Assembly: GCA_016778045.1 (NCBI GenBank)
Contig: JADHQG010000009.1
Coordinates: 1 to 44,434, forward strand
Direction: 5' to 3'
DNA from: Luminiphilus sp.
Lineage (GTDB): Bacteria; Pseudomonadota; Gammaproteobacteria; Pseudomonadales; Halieaceae
DNA length: 44,434 nt
Below the pieces are notes generated by a model, which saw only the letters and a list, made by a program, of their open reading frames with translations, had not been told where the DNA came from and did not search any database. The translations under genes and the position numbers were made by a program. Positions within the stretch are counted from its first letter, which is position 1. Every line of letters starts with the position of its first letter. Positions 1-9,434 of this stretch are shown one piece after another.

Positions 1-2768
1 CGGCTTCGATACATCAGGTAGGCATCGGTCAGTGTGGTGGCGTCGTCACTTGAGATTAAATTCGCGGCGGCCAACACCTCGAGCAATCGCACGACATCAG
101 ACCACTGACTCAGTGCATCATTCTTGCTGGCGTTTGCCAAGACAAGGTATTGCACCAAGAATTCTATATCGACAATACCGCCGGGATCCCGCTTGAGATC
201 AAAGCCCGCCGCCTGAGCGGAGGCGACAACATGTTCTCCGCGCATCTTCTCACGCATCTCACACACCGCCGAAGCCAGCGCCGCCGTGTCTCGCGGCAGG
301 CCCAGCACCTCTGAACGCAATGCCTCTAGTGAAGACTTCAACGCGGCATCGCCCGCGACAACCCGCGTGCGAACCAAAGCCTGATGCTCCCACACCCAGG
401 CAGACTCCAGCTGATAGCGCCGCAACGCAGGCAAAGTGGTGGCAACCAGACCAGATGCCCCATCTGGTCGCAAGCGCAGATCGACCTCGTACAAGCGGCC
501 CGCGTAAGTCTGTGCGGATAAGACATGGACAACCCGCTGGGCAAGGCGAGTGTAAAAACGTGTGTTATCAATGGCACGCGGACCCGCCGTCTCTCCGTCT
601 GCACCATGGAAAACGAAAACCAGATCAAGATCCGAGGCGTAGCTCAGTTCCAAGCCGCCGAGTTTTCCATAGCCCATCACAGCGAAACCCGCGTTATCGG
701 CCTGCGGTTCACCATGCCGCTGTACGAGTTCTGCCCGCGCGACCGCCACGGCCTGCTCAATTATGACCTCCGCGAGGTAGGTGAGGTTGTCGCTGACCTT
801 CATGACCGGCAGGGTGCCGCTGAGCTCACTGGCCGCCACGCGCAGAATCACCGCATCTCTGATGCGACTCAGCGCGGCCATTTGCGCTTCTAAGTCCTCT
901 TCGGGTATCCGCAGTAATTGCTGCCGAACCAATGAACGTAGCTCGGCCCGACTCGGTGCGCTGTAAAGCGTTGCCTCATGCAACAACTCATCAACAAGCT
1001 CGGGCCTTGCGGCGAGCCGTTCAGCAATCCAAGCACTGGATCCCACCAGCGAGAGCAGATGTCTGAGCGCACGCGGATTTTCCTGCAACAAAACGAGGTA
1101 AGCACTTCGTCGGCCTACAGATCGCACAAAAGGTAGAGCGCGCGTCAAAGCCTGATCCGGATGTCGCTCCGAAGCTGCCGTCTCACAGAGGAGCGGCAGA
1201 AAGGACTCCAGTCGACGACGCCCCTCGGGTTGCAATGCCGTTACCCAGGCGCTGTCGAGCAGAGACTCGAGCGCAGACCAACTGTCTTCGGGAGAGAAGT
1301 AACCGATTTCGGCCAGTGCAGCGGCATTGAGTGTCGAGAACGACAGGCGGTTCTGAAACGCGTTATCGGAGGCACTGGGATGCGCAGAAACCTCGGGCTC
1401 TGCAATCAAGTCATTAAACAGTGCCTCAACCTCACGCCGCGCCTGCGTGAGATGAGCCGCCAGAGTCTCCCAACAGTCAAACCCCGAGAGCGCTGCCAAC
1501 TGCGCTCGGGGTAAGGCTTCAATGGGTAGCGACTGTGTTTGCTTGTCCTGCATCGCCTGCAGTGCATGCTCTACGCGCCGCTCGAGGCGATAATGCTGTG
1601 CGAGGCGCTCTGCCTGCTGGGTCGAGAGCACCCCGGCGTCATTCAGTGCAGCCAGCGCCGCGAGCAGGGGGCGCGGTCGCAGTTCATCCATACGCCCGCC
1701 ATGAATTAACTGCAGACTCTGAACGATAAACTCCATTTCGCGAATGCCACCGGCACCCCGTTTCAAGTCATCTTTTGCGCCAAGACGAGCGACCTCTGCG
1801 CGCATCATGCGCTTCATATCCCGGAGCGCCGCGATCACTGAAAAGTCGGTATAGCGGCGGTAGACAAATGATCTCAGCATCGCTGTCAGCGCTTCGCGTG
1901 CAGCCGGCGTGCCTGTTATCGGCCGGGCCTTGATCATGGCATAGCGCTCCCATTCCCTACCCTGTTCCTGGTAGTACACCTCAAGCGCGGCGAAGGAGCC
2001 GACCAATGCCCCGCTGTCACCATAAGGTCGCAACCGCATGTCCACACGAAACGCGAAGCCGTCCTCAGTGACGGCGTCCAACAGGCGAATCACCATCTGT
2101 CCGAGACGACTAAAGTAAGACTGATTGTCCAGCTGTTGCCGGCCACCTTCGGTGCTACCGGCCTCGGGGTAGGCAAAGATCAAATCAATATCAGAAGAAA
2201 AGTTGAGTTCGTGCCCTCCCAGCTTTCCCATCGCCAGCACCACAAACGACTGAGGTTCACCGCTATCCTCACCCATCGGCACACCGTATTTCGGCGCTAG
2301 CGCTGCGCTGGCAATGCCCACCGCTGCTCGGATACAGCTGTCGGCGAGCTCACTGAGTGCCTCAAAGGCCTCTTCAATGGGGGCGAGCCCTGCATGATCC
2401 CGCCACAGAATCCGCAACATCTGTCGGTGCCGAAAGGTGCGGAGGGCCGCCATCGATGCCGCCTCCGAGGAGCCCGAAGGTAATAATTCAGACAGCGCCT
2501 GACCCCAGTCGTCAGCCTCCCAATGACGCGACGTCAGTATGTCGCCGCGGCGGAGCGCACTCGTTAACCAGCCGTGTTGTCGCGCTACCTGCTCAACGAA
2601 AAAGTCGCTACACGCTATCAGTTCCTGAAAAACCAACCACTGGTCGAGTGCCTGCACAGCCGAAACGAGTTCCGTATAGGGCGCTTCGCCCAGTCGAGTG
2701 CAGAGCCGGGCAGTGGCGTCTCGAAGGCGATCCTCCATCCAGTCGGGCCTGTGCGGGTCCTGAGGCAT
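1..2768 (-). CDS. glnE: Bifunctional glutamine synthetase adenylyltransferase/deadenylase, 3' end cut by the window edge
   Basis: Controls nitrogen assimilation by adding AMP to glutamine synthetase and removing it again, responding to PII and glutamine. About 922 codons are visible, read leftward from ATG at 2768; the family is about 950-980 residues, so only the last few dozen are missing beyond position 1. Both nucleotidyltransferase modules are present: the N-terminal deadenylase has GKLGGHELNFSSDIDL near residues 181-196, and the C-terminal adenylylase has GYGKLGGLELSYASDLDL near residue 700. Both keep the S-D-x-D acidic pair. A later in-frame ATG at residue 11 is an alternative start; the only upstream GGAG lies about 11 nt from the chosen ATG. 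It is divergent from argA, with no partner gene visible on its own strand. Confidence 0.95.
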   Translation of the reverse strand, partial: MPQDPHRPDWMEDRLRDATARLCTRLGEAPYTELVSAVQALDQWLVFQELIACSDFFVEQVARQHGWLTSALRRGDILTSRHWEADDWGQALSELLPSGSSEAASMAALRTFRHRQMLRILWRDHAGLAPIEEAFEALSELADSCIRAAVGIASAALAPKYGVPMGEDSGEPQSFVVLAMGKLGGHELNFSSDIDLIFAYPEAGSTEGGRQQLDNQSYFSRLGQMVIRLLDAVTEDGFAFRVDMRLRPYGDSGALVGSFAALEVYYQEQGREWERYAMIKARPITGTPAAREALTAMLRSFVYRRYTDFSVIAALRDMKRMMRAEVARLGAKDDLKRGAGGIREMEFIVQSLQLIHGGRMDELRPRPLLAALAALNDAGVLSTQQAERLAQHYRLERRVEHALQAMQDKQTQSLPIEALPRAQLAALSGFDCWETLAAHLTQARREVEALFNDLIAEPEVSAHPSASDNAFQNRLSFSTLNAAALAEIGYFSPEDSWSALESLLDSAWVTALQPEGRRRLESFLPLLCETAASERHPDQALTRALPFVRSVGRRSAYLVLLQENPRALRHLLSLVGSSAWIAERLAARPELVDELLHEATLYSAPSRAELRSLVRQQLLRIPEEDLEAQMAALSRIRDAVILRVAASELSGTLPVMKVSDNLTYLAEVIIEQAVAVARAELVQRHGEPQADNAGFAVMGYGKLGGLELSYASDLDLVFVFHGADGETAGPRAIDNTRFYTRLAQRVVHVLSAQTYAGRLYEVDLRLRPDGASGLVATTLPALRRYQLESAWVWEHQALVRTRVVAGDAALKSSLEALRSEVLGLPRDTAALASAVCEMREKMRGEHVVASAQAAGFDLKRDPGGIVDIEFLVQYLVLANASKNDALSQWSDVVRLLEVLAAANLISSDDATTLTDAYLMYRS

Positions 2769-2867
2769 GCTTGAACGGACTCCATGGGGTGTTGACCTTA
2801 GCGTATCGGCAAGCCAACCGGCCCGCCACTCAGAGCAGAGCACGCAGTAGCATCGCGATTTTTACCC

Positions 2868-2896
2868 TTTTTCGGGCCATCAAGACTCGGTAGGAT
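2868..2896 (+). promoter_or_regulatory. Possible argA promoter
   Basis: TTTTTC at 2868-2873 and TAGGAT at 2891-2896 are separated by 17 nt, upstream of argA. Both hexamers are weak matches to sigma-70, so this is only a candidate. The rest of the 184-nt glnE/argA gap shows no recognisable element. Confidence 0.3.
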
Positions 2897-2952
2897 GCGC
2901 CTCCCTGAAAGGTGGCCTGTGCTGCCCTTCCCAAAGAACGTTCATCGACACC

Positions 2953-4251
2953 ATGACAGATACCTCAGATCACATTGCCTGGTTTCGCCACACGGGGCCC
3001 TATATCAAGGCACACCGTGGGCGTACCTTTGTCATTTATCTGGGTAATGGTGCCCTCGAGTCGCCCGCTTTGAATACGCTGGTGCACGACCTGGCGCTGC
3101 TCCATTCTCTCGGCGTCAAATTAGTACTGGTGCACGCCACGCGCTCGGCTATCGACGCAGCGCTACCGGCCGACGTCACTGCGCCGATTCACGCCGGGCT
3201 TCGGGTGACCGACGGCGCCACTTTGGCCATTGCCAGCCATACGGCTACGCAGCACCGGATCAAGCTCGAGCGATTACTGTCCATGGGTTTACCCAACACC
3301 CCGCTGACCGGTGCCCGTCTGAGGGTAATGGGCGGTAATTTTGTGACCGCCAAACCGGTTGGTATTCACGACGGCATCGATTATCAGCACAGTGGCCAAG
3401 TGCGGCGCATCGACGCGGACGGCGTGCGCGCGATTTTGAACCATGATGCGATCGCACTGCTTTCTCCATTGGGCTACTCGTCCACCGGCGAGCTGTTCAG
3501 TGTCAGTGCGAGCGACGTGGCGGAACACACGGCTGTGGCCGTTGGCGCCGACAAACTGATTTTTATGGACCGGCACTCGGGCTTGCAAGATCAAGACGGT
3601 GCGCTGATTCGTCAGTGCACCATCGATTCGGCACTGTCCCTAAACATCCCAGATGATGAACAAAAACGATTGCGCGACGCGGCGTGCCGCGCGTGTTCCC
3701 GCGGCGTCGGCCGTGGGCATCTGCTGAGTTTCGAGCGCGATGGCGCATTGCTTGAAGAGCTCTTCACCCACGACGGGTCGGGTACGCTGATTGCGCAAAA
3801 TCCCTATGAGCAAGCGAGAACAGCCGACATCGACGACATCGCCAGTATTGTCGAGCTAATCCGGCCCCTTGAAGACACCGGCGCACTGGTCAGAAGGTCG
3901 CGCGAGCGTCTCGAGGAAGAGATTGGCTTTTTCTCCATTCTTGAGCGCGACGGGCGGGTACTGGCTTGCGCAGCACTTTACCCTTGTGCCGAGGACGCCG
4001 TGGGAGAAATCGCCTGCGTCGCTACACACCCCGATTATCGGAATGCCGGGCGCGCAGAACAGTTGCTCAACGAACTGATGCTTCAGGCTAAAGACCAGTC
4101 CTTAACACACGTTTTTGCGCTGACGACCCAGAGCACCCACTGGTTTCTGGAGCAGGGTTTTGAGACGGCCAGCCCCGACCGACTACCCGTTGAAAAACAA
4201 CGTCTTTATAACTGGCAGCGCAACGCCACAGTGCTGTGGCGCAAGGTCTGA
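2953..4251 (+). CDS. argA: Amino-acid N-acetyltransferase (N-acetylglutamate synthase), classical ArgA
   Basis: Acetylates glutamate from acetyl-CoA, the first step of arginine biosynthesis; usually feedback-inhibited by arginine. The 432-residue length fits the classical fused form (E. coli 443). Residues 1 to about 285 are an amino-acid-kinase-like domain (FRHTGPYIKAHRGRTFVIYL near the start; HSGQVRRID mid-domain), and residues about 290-432 are a GNAT domain with CVATHPDYRNAGRAEQLL, the acetyl-CoA-binding stretch, and STHWFLEQGF near the end. The kinase-domain loop reads LGNGALES where E. coli has a double glycine, a position that varies in the family. ATG at 2953 is chosen by N-terminal similarity; the ribosome binding site is weak. 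It sits 59 nt before ilvD. Confidence 0.95.
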   Translation: MTDTSDHIAWFRHTGPYIKAHRGRTFVIYLGNGALESPALNTLVHDLALLHSLGVKLVLVHATRSAIDAALPADVTAPIHAGLRVTDGATLAIASHTATQHRIKLERLLSMGLPNTPLTGARLRVMGGNFVTAKPVGIHDGIDYQHSGQVRRIDADGVRAILNHDAIALLSPLGYSSTGELFSVSASDVAEHTAVAVGADKLIFMDRHSGLQDQDGALIRQCTIDSALSLNIPDDEQKRLRDAACRACSRGVGRGHLLSFERDGALLEELFTHDGSGTLIAQNPYEQARTADIDDIASIVELIRPLEDTGALVRRSRERLEEEIGFFSILERDGRVLACAALYPCAEDAVGEIACVATHPDYRNAGRAEQLLNELMLQAKDQSLTHVFALTTQSTHWFLEQGFETASPDRLPVEKQRLYNWQRNATVLWRKV

Positions 4252-4252
4252 C

Positions 4253-4268
4253 CCCGCCCGCAGGCGGG
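4253..4268 (+). terminator. GC hairpin after argA, weak terminator candidate
   Basis: CCCGCC (4253-4258) pairs with GGCGGG (4263-4268) around a CGCA loop, one base after the argA stop. No T-run follows, so it may be an attenuating hairpin or an mRNA 3' stabiliser rather than a true terminator. It separates argA from ilvD. Confidence 0.35.
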
Positions 4269-4310
4269 TGTTAAGCTAGCGGCCCTTCATACGATCTCCC
4301 GGAGCGCTCG

Positions 4311-6155
4311 ATGCCGCAATATCGTTCCCGAACCTCCACCGCTGGACGCAACATGGCAGGCGCCCGCGCCCTGTGGCGCGCCACCGGGATGCAGGACGAG
4401 GATTTCGAAAAACCCATCATCGCCGTGGTGAATTCTTTTACCCAGTTCGTGCCAGGACATGTTCACCTGAAAGATCTGGGACAGTTGGTAGCCAGGGAAA
4501 TTGAATCTGCCGGAGGCGTTGCCAAAGAATTCAATACCATCGCGGTCGATGACGGCATCGCCATGGGGCACGATGGCATGCTGTATAGCCTGCCCTCACG
4601 CGACCTGATCGCGGACTCCGTGGAATATATGGTCAACGCTCACTGCGCTGACGCGATGGTGTGCATTTCCAATTGCGACAAGATCACGCCCGGCATGCTC
4701 AATGCCGCCATGCGGCTCAATATTCCCGTAGTGTTCGTCTCTGGCGGCCCCATGGAGGCCGGTAAAACGGCACTGTCTGAACACAAGCTGGATTTGGTTG
4801 ATGCCATGGTCATTGCCGCAGATTCCAATGCCGACGATGCAACGGTAGAGGCCTATGAGCGCTCCGCCTGCCCGACCTGCGGTTCCTGTTCGGGGATGTT
4901 CACCGCCAACTCGATGAATTGCCTCACCGAGGCCTTGGGACTCAGCCTGCCCGGCAACGGTTCTTTGTTAGCTACCCATGCCGACCGGGAGCAGCTTTTT
5001 CTGCGGGCGGGCCGTCTCATCGTTGATCTGGCGCGGCGATGGTACGAGCAGGATGACGCAACCGCGCTACCCCGCGAGATCGCCGACAGGCGGGCCTTCG
5101 AAAACGCCATGAGTCTCGACATCGCTATGGGCGGCTCAACCAATACCATTCTGCACTTGCTTGCAGCGGCGCAGGAAGCCGGTGTGGACTTTGGCATGAC
5201 CGACATCGATGTGCTGTCACGCAAGATACCGCAACTCTGCAAAGTGGCGCCCAGCACCCCGCTTTATCACATGGAGGACGTGCACCGCGCTGGTGGCGTG
5301 ATGGCGATTCTCGGCGAGCTGGCCCGAGGCGGCCTGCTACACCTCGACTGCCCAACAGTCCACTGCGCCAGCCTTGGCGAGGCTCTGACGCAGTGGGACA
5401 TCATGCAAACGGATGAAGAAGCCGTCCGAACGCTTTATGCCGCAGGACCTGCTGGCATTCCAACTCAGCAAGCCTTCAGCCAGAACCTGCGCTGGCCCAG
5501 CCTCGATACTGATCGGGAGGGTGGCTGCGTGCGTGAGATGGCCCATGCTTATTCACAAGAGGGCGGTCTGGCGGTCCTGTTCGGCAATATCGCCGAGCAA
5601 GGTTGTGTGGTGAAGACCGCAGGGGTCGACGAGGCGTCGCTGCGCTTCTCGGGCCCCGCACATATTTGCGAGAGTCAGGAAGCTGCGGTCGCCGATATTC
5701 TGGAAGACCGCGTTAAAGCCGGCGACGTGGTGGTGGTTCGCTACGAGGGTCCCCGCGGTGGTCCGGGGATGCAAGAGATGCTCTATCCGACCAGCTACCT
5801 GAAATCCAAGGGCTTGGGGAAAGCCTGCGCATTGATCACAGACGGTCGATTCTCGGGCGGCACCTCCGGCTTATCCATCGGGCACGTTTCGCCTGAAGCC
5901 GCAGGCGGCGGCGCGATCGCCTTAATTGAGCAAGGAGATCAGATCGATATCGATATCCCTGCAAGGACGATCAATGTGCGCCTCGATGAGGCGACGCTGG
6001 CCAAGCGGCGCGCAAACATGGACCAACGCGACCGGGCGTGGCAACCCGCAGAAGACAGGCCCAGGCAAGTCTCCACCGCACTCAAGGTTTACGCGAGCAT
6101 GGTCACCAGTGCTGATAAAGGTGCCATCCGAGACCGCAGTCTCATTGAGGGCTAG
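4311..6155 (+). CDS. ilvD: Dihydroxy-acid dehydratase
   Basis: Dehydrates 2,3-dihydroxy-isovalerate and 2,3-dihydroxy-3-methylvalerate to the keto acids of valine, leucine and isoleucine synthesis. The 614 residues match the E. coli-type enzyme (616) end to end. Fe-S and active-site regions are intact: [12 protein letters not shown] near residue 80, [13 protein letters not shown] with Cys122, and [15 protein letters not shown] with Cys193. [19 protein letters not shown] is present near the C-terminus. GGAG lies 6 nt before the ATG. It is a single rightward gene after argA; its last 14 nt overlap the 3' end of the convergent lipoprotein gene. leuA, which consumes a product of this pathway, is nearby on the other strand. 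Confidence 0.98.
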   Translation: MPQYRSRTSTAGRNMAGARALWRATGMQDEDFEKPIIAVVNSFTQFVPGHVHLKDLGQLVAREIESAGGVAKEFNTIAVDDGIAMGHDGMLYSLPSRDLIADSVEYMVNAHCADAMVCISNCDKITPGMLNAAMRLNIPVVFVSGGPMEAGKTALSEHKLDLVDAMVIAADSNADDATVEAYERSACPTCGSCSGMFTANSMNCLTEALGLSLPGNGSLLATHADREQLFLRAGRLIVDLARRWYEQDDATALPREIADRRAFENAMSLDIAMGGSTNTILHLLAAAQEAGVDFGMTDIDVLSRKIPQLCKVAPSTPLYHMEDVHRAGGVMAILGELARGGLLHLDCPTVHCASLGEALTQWDIMQTDEEAVRTLYAAGPAGIPTQQAFSQNLRWPSLDTDREGGCVREMAHAYSQEGGLAVLFGNIAEQGCVVKTAGVDEASLRFSGPAHICESQEAAVADILEDRVKAGDVVVVRYEGPRGGPGMQEMLYPTSYLKSKGLGKACALITDGRFSGGTSGLSIGHVSPEAAGGGAIALIEQGDQIDIDIPARTINVRLDEATLAKRRANMDQRDRAWQPAEDRPRQVSTALKVYASMVTSADKGAIRDRSLIEG

Positions 6156-7008
6156 GCGCGGGCTCACTTGGCTCAGACAAGGCGGCCAAATCATCTCGCA
6201 ACGCTTGCAGGCGACCCCGGAGTTTTCGGTCCTGTTTGTCGGTGCGCAGTATCAGCACATCGCGAGAGAGCTGCAGAATCACTTCGCCGTTGTGGTCGAT
6301 CCCTTCGCGGTAAGCGGGCAGCAGAGCCTCGTCACGCCCGGCTATGAGCGCCCGCACTTGGTCAGGCCAATCGGGATCAGCCGCCAGCAGAATCGCTGAC
6401 AAATCCGCTATCCAGACCCGCCGATCTTCCAACCAAAAGCGGTCCAAGCGCGTCATTTCCGCCACCCCCTCTTCGATTCGGTTGGTTTGCTCAGCGGTCA
6501 GTGAGCCCAAGTAGCGACTGAGCTGCTTATCAAAGCGCGACGCTAAGTCATCGCGATATTCCTGATCGCTGCGGGTCAGGCGGTCCTCCTCAAACTCCTG
6601 CTGCTTGGCCGTTAAAACGGCGACAAACGCCTCCTTTTGCTCAGGCCTGAGGTCTTGACCGGTGCTCAGCAGGAGCTCCAGAAAAGGGTCCTGAAAGCGG
6701 ATAGCGGCCTCTTCAATTCGGTCCGCCATCGCGCGGGTGTCATTCAGCGGCACCCCGTTATCCAGAATTGTCTGTGCATCATCGAGCAGGACAACATATG
6801 CAGGTAGCTCTTCACGACGATGCCACTCCAGCAAGACGGTCAGACGCTCATCGAATCGAGCTTGCTGGTCGCGATCCAATGACACGTAATCATCGAGATA
6901 CCATCTCACCAAAACATCGACGCGGTTGTAGATAAACTGCGTTGCGGAGCACCCGTTTAGGGTCAGGAGTATGAGGGCCCACAGTAGCCAGCGTGCGCCA
7001 CGGGCCAG
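6142..7008 (-). CDS. DUF6279-type outer-membrane lipoprotein, non-canonical start
   Basis: Function unknown; the family is made of secreted lipoproteins of about 280-300 residues. Reading from CTG at 7008 gives 288 residues starting (M)[19 protein letters not shown]: a short positive n-region, a hydrophobic core and a LNG-C lipobox (Cys20), a textbook type II signal. The mature part is soluble, helical and charged ([18 protein letters not shown] just after the lipid Cys is typical of the family). No in-frame ATG, GTG or TTG lies near the signal peptide; the only canonical start is GTG at 7257, inside leuA, which would put over 80 unrelated residues ahead of the signal. ATT at 7059 is another candidate. 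The start is therefore uncertain, but the body is clearly coding. It follows leuA by about 113 nt on the same strand. Confidence 0.8.
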   Translation of the reverse strand: MARGARWLLWALILLTLNGCSATQFIYNRVDVLVRWYLDDYVSLDRDQQARFDERLTVLLEWHRREELPAYVVLLDDAQTILDNGVPLNDTRAMADRIEEAAIRFQDPFLELLLSTGQDLRPEQKEAFVAVLTAKQQEFEEDRLTRSDQEYRDDLASRFDKQLSRYLGSLTAEQTNRIEEGVAEMTRLDRFWLEDRRVWIADLSAILLAADPDWPDQVRALIAGRDEALLPAYREGIDHNGEVILQLSRDVLILRTDKQDRKLRGRLQALRDDLAALSEPSEPAPSPQ

Positions 7009-7121
7009 GCCCGTAGTCGTTTGACGGCGGGTGCTTCGTAACCGATTAGGCTGTTCAATATGGCGGGGCCGCAGCGGTGACCAGCAGCGACCCCACCCGG
7101 CGGGATGGGCGTTAACCGTCG

Positions 7122-8798
7122 CTAAGCAGCGCTTGCCAACACCAGATCTCGCCCATCCAGGGCCGAGAGGATGGCAGCCAACGAAGCCTGCACGATATCG
7201 TGACTGCGGCCGACACCACAGGGGCGCTCGCCATCGATATTGAGTTGCACGTAGCACACTGCCTCCGCGTCTGCACTCTGACCCAGCGTGTGTTCAGAGT
7301 ACTCCACTACGACGATGTGTCGACTTGTGAAGGCCTCCATCGCCTGCACAAATGCATCGACCACACCATTTCCCTGACCTGATAGCGCCACTTCCCCCTG
7401 CGGGCCGTGAAGCGTCACCTCTAGACCATCTGAACCATCTTGCCGGGATAACTGATAGTTACCCAGCTGCCAGCGATCCGCCGTCTGCAAATAAGTGTTG
7501 CTAAACAACGCAAAGATGTCCTCAGAAGACACCTCAGCCTCGCTATCCTCCGCCAGCCCCTGGACCGCCGAACTGAAATCCACTTGTAACCAGCGCGGCA
7601 ACTCGAGCCCGTAATCGCGCCGTAACACGTGAGCCACACCACCTTTGCCGGACTGGCTGTTGATGCGAATCACCTCTTGATACGTGCGACCAATGTCTGC
7701 GGGATCAATTGGCAGGTAGGCGACATCCCACGCGGCATCATCATCCCGCTTGGACAAACACTTGTGGATGGCATCCTGGTGACTCCCTGAAAAAGCAGTG
7801 AACACCAGCTCTCCGGCGTAAGGGTGTCGGGGGTGAACCGGCAACTGCGTGCACTCACGGGCAACCGTGCAGATCTCATCCATGTGTGTGAAATCAAGCT
7901 CCGGGTCGACGCCCTGGCTATACAGGTTCATGGCCATCGTCATGATGTCCATGTTGCCAGTTCGCTCACCGTTACCTAGCAACGTGCCCTCGACGCGATC
8001 AGCGCCAGCCATGACGCCGAGCTCCGCTGCCGCAACTGCGCAACCGCGGTCGTTGTGGGTATGAAGCGAAATGATCAACGCCTCACGGTTTTGTACGTGG
8101 TCACAAAACCATTCGATCTGGTCGGCATAAATATTCGGTGTGCTCATCTCTACCGTCGCAGGCAGGTTAATGATGACTGGGCGCTCGGGCGTTGGTTGCA
8201 AAACCTCGTTCACAGCATCGCAAACCGAAACGGCAAAATCGATCTCAGTGCCGGTAAAACTCTCGGGGCTGTACTCAAAAACCCACTCGGTTTCGGGTCG
8301 CGCATCGGCGGCCTCTTTAACCAAGCGGGCGCCGTTCACAGCAATGTCCCGAATGCCATCTCGGTCCAAGCCAAACACGTACTCTCGCTGCACTGTGGAC
8401 GTGCTGTTATAAAAATGCACGACCGCGCGCTTTACGCCTTGCAACGCGGCAAAGGTCTTCTCAATAAGATCGGGCCTCGCCTGCGTTAGCACCTGTACCG
8501 TGACCCCGTCAGGTATGCGATTTTCTTCAATCAACTTTCTCAAAAAAGCAAAGTCGTGGCTCGAGGCGGACGGAAAGCCGACTTCGATCTGCGTAAACCC
8601 GATCTCCAAGAGCAGCTCCCACAACCGGAGCTTTTGCTCCGCATTCATCGGCTCAACAAGCGCCTGATTGCCGTCGCGTAAATCCACAGAACACCACTCG
8701 GGTGCGCGCGATATTGTGTGATCCGGCCAACGACGATCAGCTTTTGCGATCGGCTGGAAAGCGCGGTATTTACGATGATCAAAACGGGGCGTGTCCAC
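7122..8798 (-). CDS. leuA: 2-isopropylmalate synthase
   Basis: Condenses acetyl-CoA with 2-oxoisovalerate, the committed step to leucine. At 558 residues it is the long LeuA type best known from actinobacteria and many proteobacteria, rather than the 523-residue E. coli type. The TIM-barrel catalytic domain shows VDLRDGNQAL (Asp42) and the metal ligands in SLHTHNDRG (His246, His248), followed by LLGNGERTGN. The C-terminal regulatory domain covers roughly residues 430-558 and ends in the GVGRSHDIVQASLAA region expected for leucine feedback. The start is GTG at 8798, with AGGA 7 nt upstream. It is transcribed away from the Lrp-family gene across a 150-nt AT-rich region. Confidence 0.96.
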   Translation of the reverse strand: MDTPRFDHRKYRAFQPIAKADRRWPDHTISRAPEWCSVDLRDGNQALVEPMNAEQKLRLWELLLEIGFTQIEVGFPSASSHDFAFLRKLIEENRIPDGVTVQVLTQARPDLIEKTFAALQGVKRAVVHFYNSTSTVQREYVFGLDRDGIRDIAVNGARLVKEAADARPETEWVFEYSPESFTGTEIDFAVSVCDAVNEVLQPTPERPVIINLPATVEMSTPNIYADQIEWFCDHVQNREALIISLHTHNDRGCAVAAAELGVMAGADRVEGTLLGNGERTGNMDIMTMAMNLYSQGVDPELDFTHMDEICTVARECTQLPVHPRHPYAGELVFTAFSGSHQDAIHKCLSKRDDDAAWDVAYLPIDPADIGRTYQEVIRINSQSGKGGVAHVLRRDYGLELPRWLQVDFSSAVQGLAEDSEAEVSSEDIFALFSNTYLQTADRWQLGNYQLSRQDGSDGLEVTLHGPQGEVALSGQGNGVVDAFVQAMEAFTSRHIVVVEYSEHTLGQSADAEAVCYVQLNIDGERPCGVGRSHDIVQASLAAILSALDGRDLVLASAA

Positions 8799-8847
8799 GG
8801 ATCATTCCTAATGCGTTTTTGGGCCGCCTAGTCTACCGACACCCGAT

Positions 8848-8866
8848 GAGTGATTTTCACTATATA
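8848..8866. promoter_or_regulatory. Candidate Lrp operator and leuA -10 element
   Basis: AGTGA-TTT-TCACT (8849-8861) is a perfect inverted repeat. The 15-mer at 8848-8862 fits 11 of 15 positions of the E. coli Lrp consensus (YAGHAWATTWTDCTR) by hand alignment. On the minus strand TATAGT at 8866-8861 could be the leuA -10, which would put the palindrome over the leuA transcription start. Regulation is inferred from position and fit only. Confidence 0.4.
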
Positions 8867-8948
8867 TTTCAATAAATCGCTTTAATTTAGTTTTTTTCGC
8901 TATTTTAATGATATAAATTAGAGATTATTATTTTTATTTAGGCAAAAA
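8862..8948 (+). promoter_or_regulatory. AT-rich divergent leuA/lrp promoter region
   Basis: Runs of A and T dominate from 8862 up to the lrp start, in sharp contrast to the GC-rich surroundings. TATAAA at 8912-8917 is a reasonable -10 for the rightward lrp-family gene, and TAGG at 8939-8942 lies 6 nt before its ATG. Such tracts are typically flexible or bent DNA bound by Lrp-like or nucleoid proteins; that role is inferred. Confidence 0.45.
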
Positions 8949-9434
8949 ATGGACAATATGCTCCCAGCGCTCGACCGGCTAGACCGGCGCATACTGCAAG
9001 TGCTTCAGGACAACGCTGAGGTCAGCAACCTAGAGCTTGCCGAACGCGTCGGTTTATCGCCCACCCCCTGCGCGCGACGGGTGAAGCGGTTGTTCGCGGA
9101 AGGCGTCATCACACACCAAGTGGCCATGGTCGACCCCAGAAAACTGGGGCTCAACCTCACCGCACACATCAGCATCACGATGGACAGGCACACGCCTGAC
9201 AGGTTCGAAGCCTTCGAAGAGACAGTGCTCGCGCTACCAGAGGTGGTCGACTGTTGCGTCGTGACCGGGCAAAGCGCGGACTATCTGATGAAGGCAGTGG
9301 TGAGAGACATGGCGCATTACGAGCAATTCTTGCTGGGCAAGTTGACTCGCATTCCGGGCGTCACCGGCGTGCACTCAAGTTTTGAACTGCGCAGGGTCGT
9401 GACACGGACAGCGATATCCGTGTCGGAGGATTGA
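8949..9434 (+). CDS. lrp: Lrp/AsnC-family transcriptional regulator
   Basis: A feast/famine regulator that binds DNA as oligomers and senses amino acids, often leucine. The 161 residues have the family layout: an N-terminal winged HTH (LDRRILQVLQDNAEVSNLEL, with recognition helix LSPTPCARRVKRL, residues about 8-60) and a C-terminal RAM ligand domain (about 70-155) containing VVDCCVVTGQSADYLMKAVV. The first ATG (8949) is preferred over the one at 8958 because TAGG sits 6 nt before it. Placement head-to-head with leuA suggests control of leucine synthesis and of itself. Whether it is the global Lrp or a local paralogue cannot be decided here. Its stop codon abuts the stop of dsbA. Confidence 0.9.
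   Translation: MDNMLPALDRLDRRILQVLQDNAEVSNLELAERVGLSPTPCARRVKRLFAEGVITHQVAMVDPRKLGLNLTAHISITMDRHTPDRFEAFEETVLALPEVVDCCVVTGQSADYLMKAVVRDMAHYEQFLLGKLTRIPGVTGVHSSFELRRVVTRTAISVSED

Noticed and set aside
8799-8860. Leucine leader-peptide attenuator before leuA
   Set aside because: The predicted leader is under 60 nt, and no leucine-rich mini-ORF or alternate terminator hairpin is visible.
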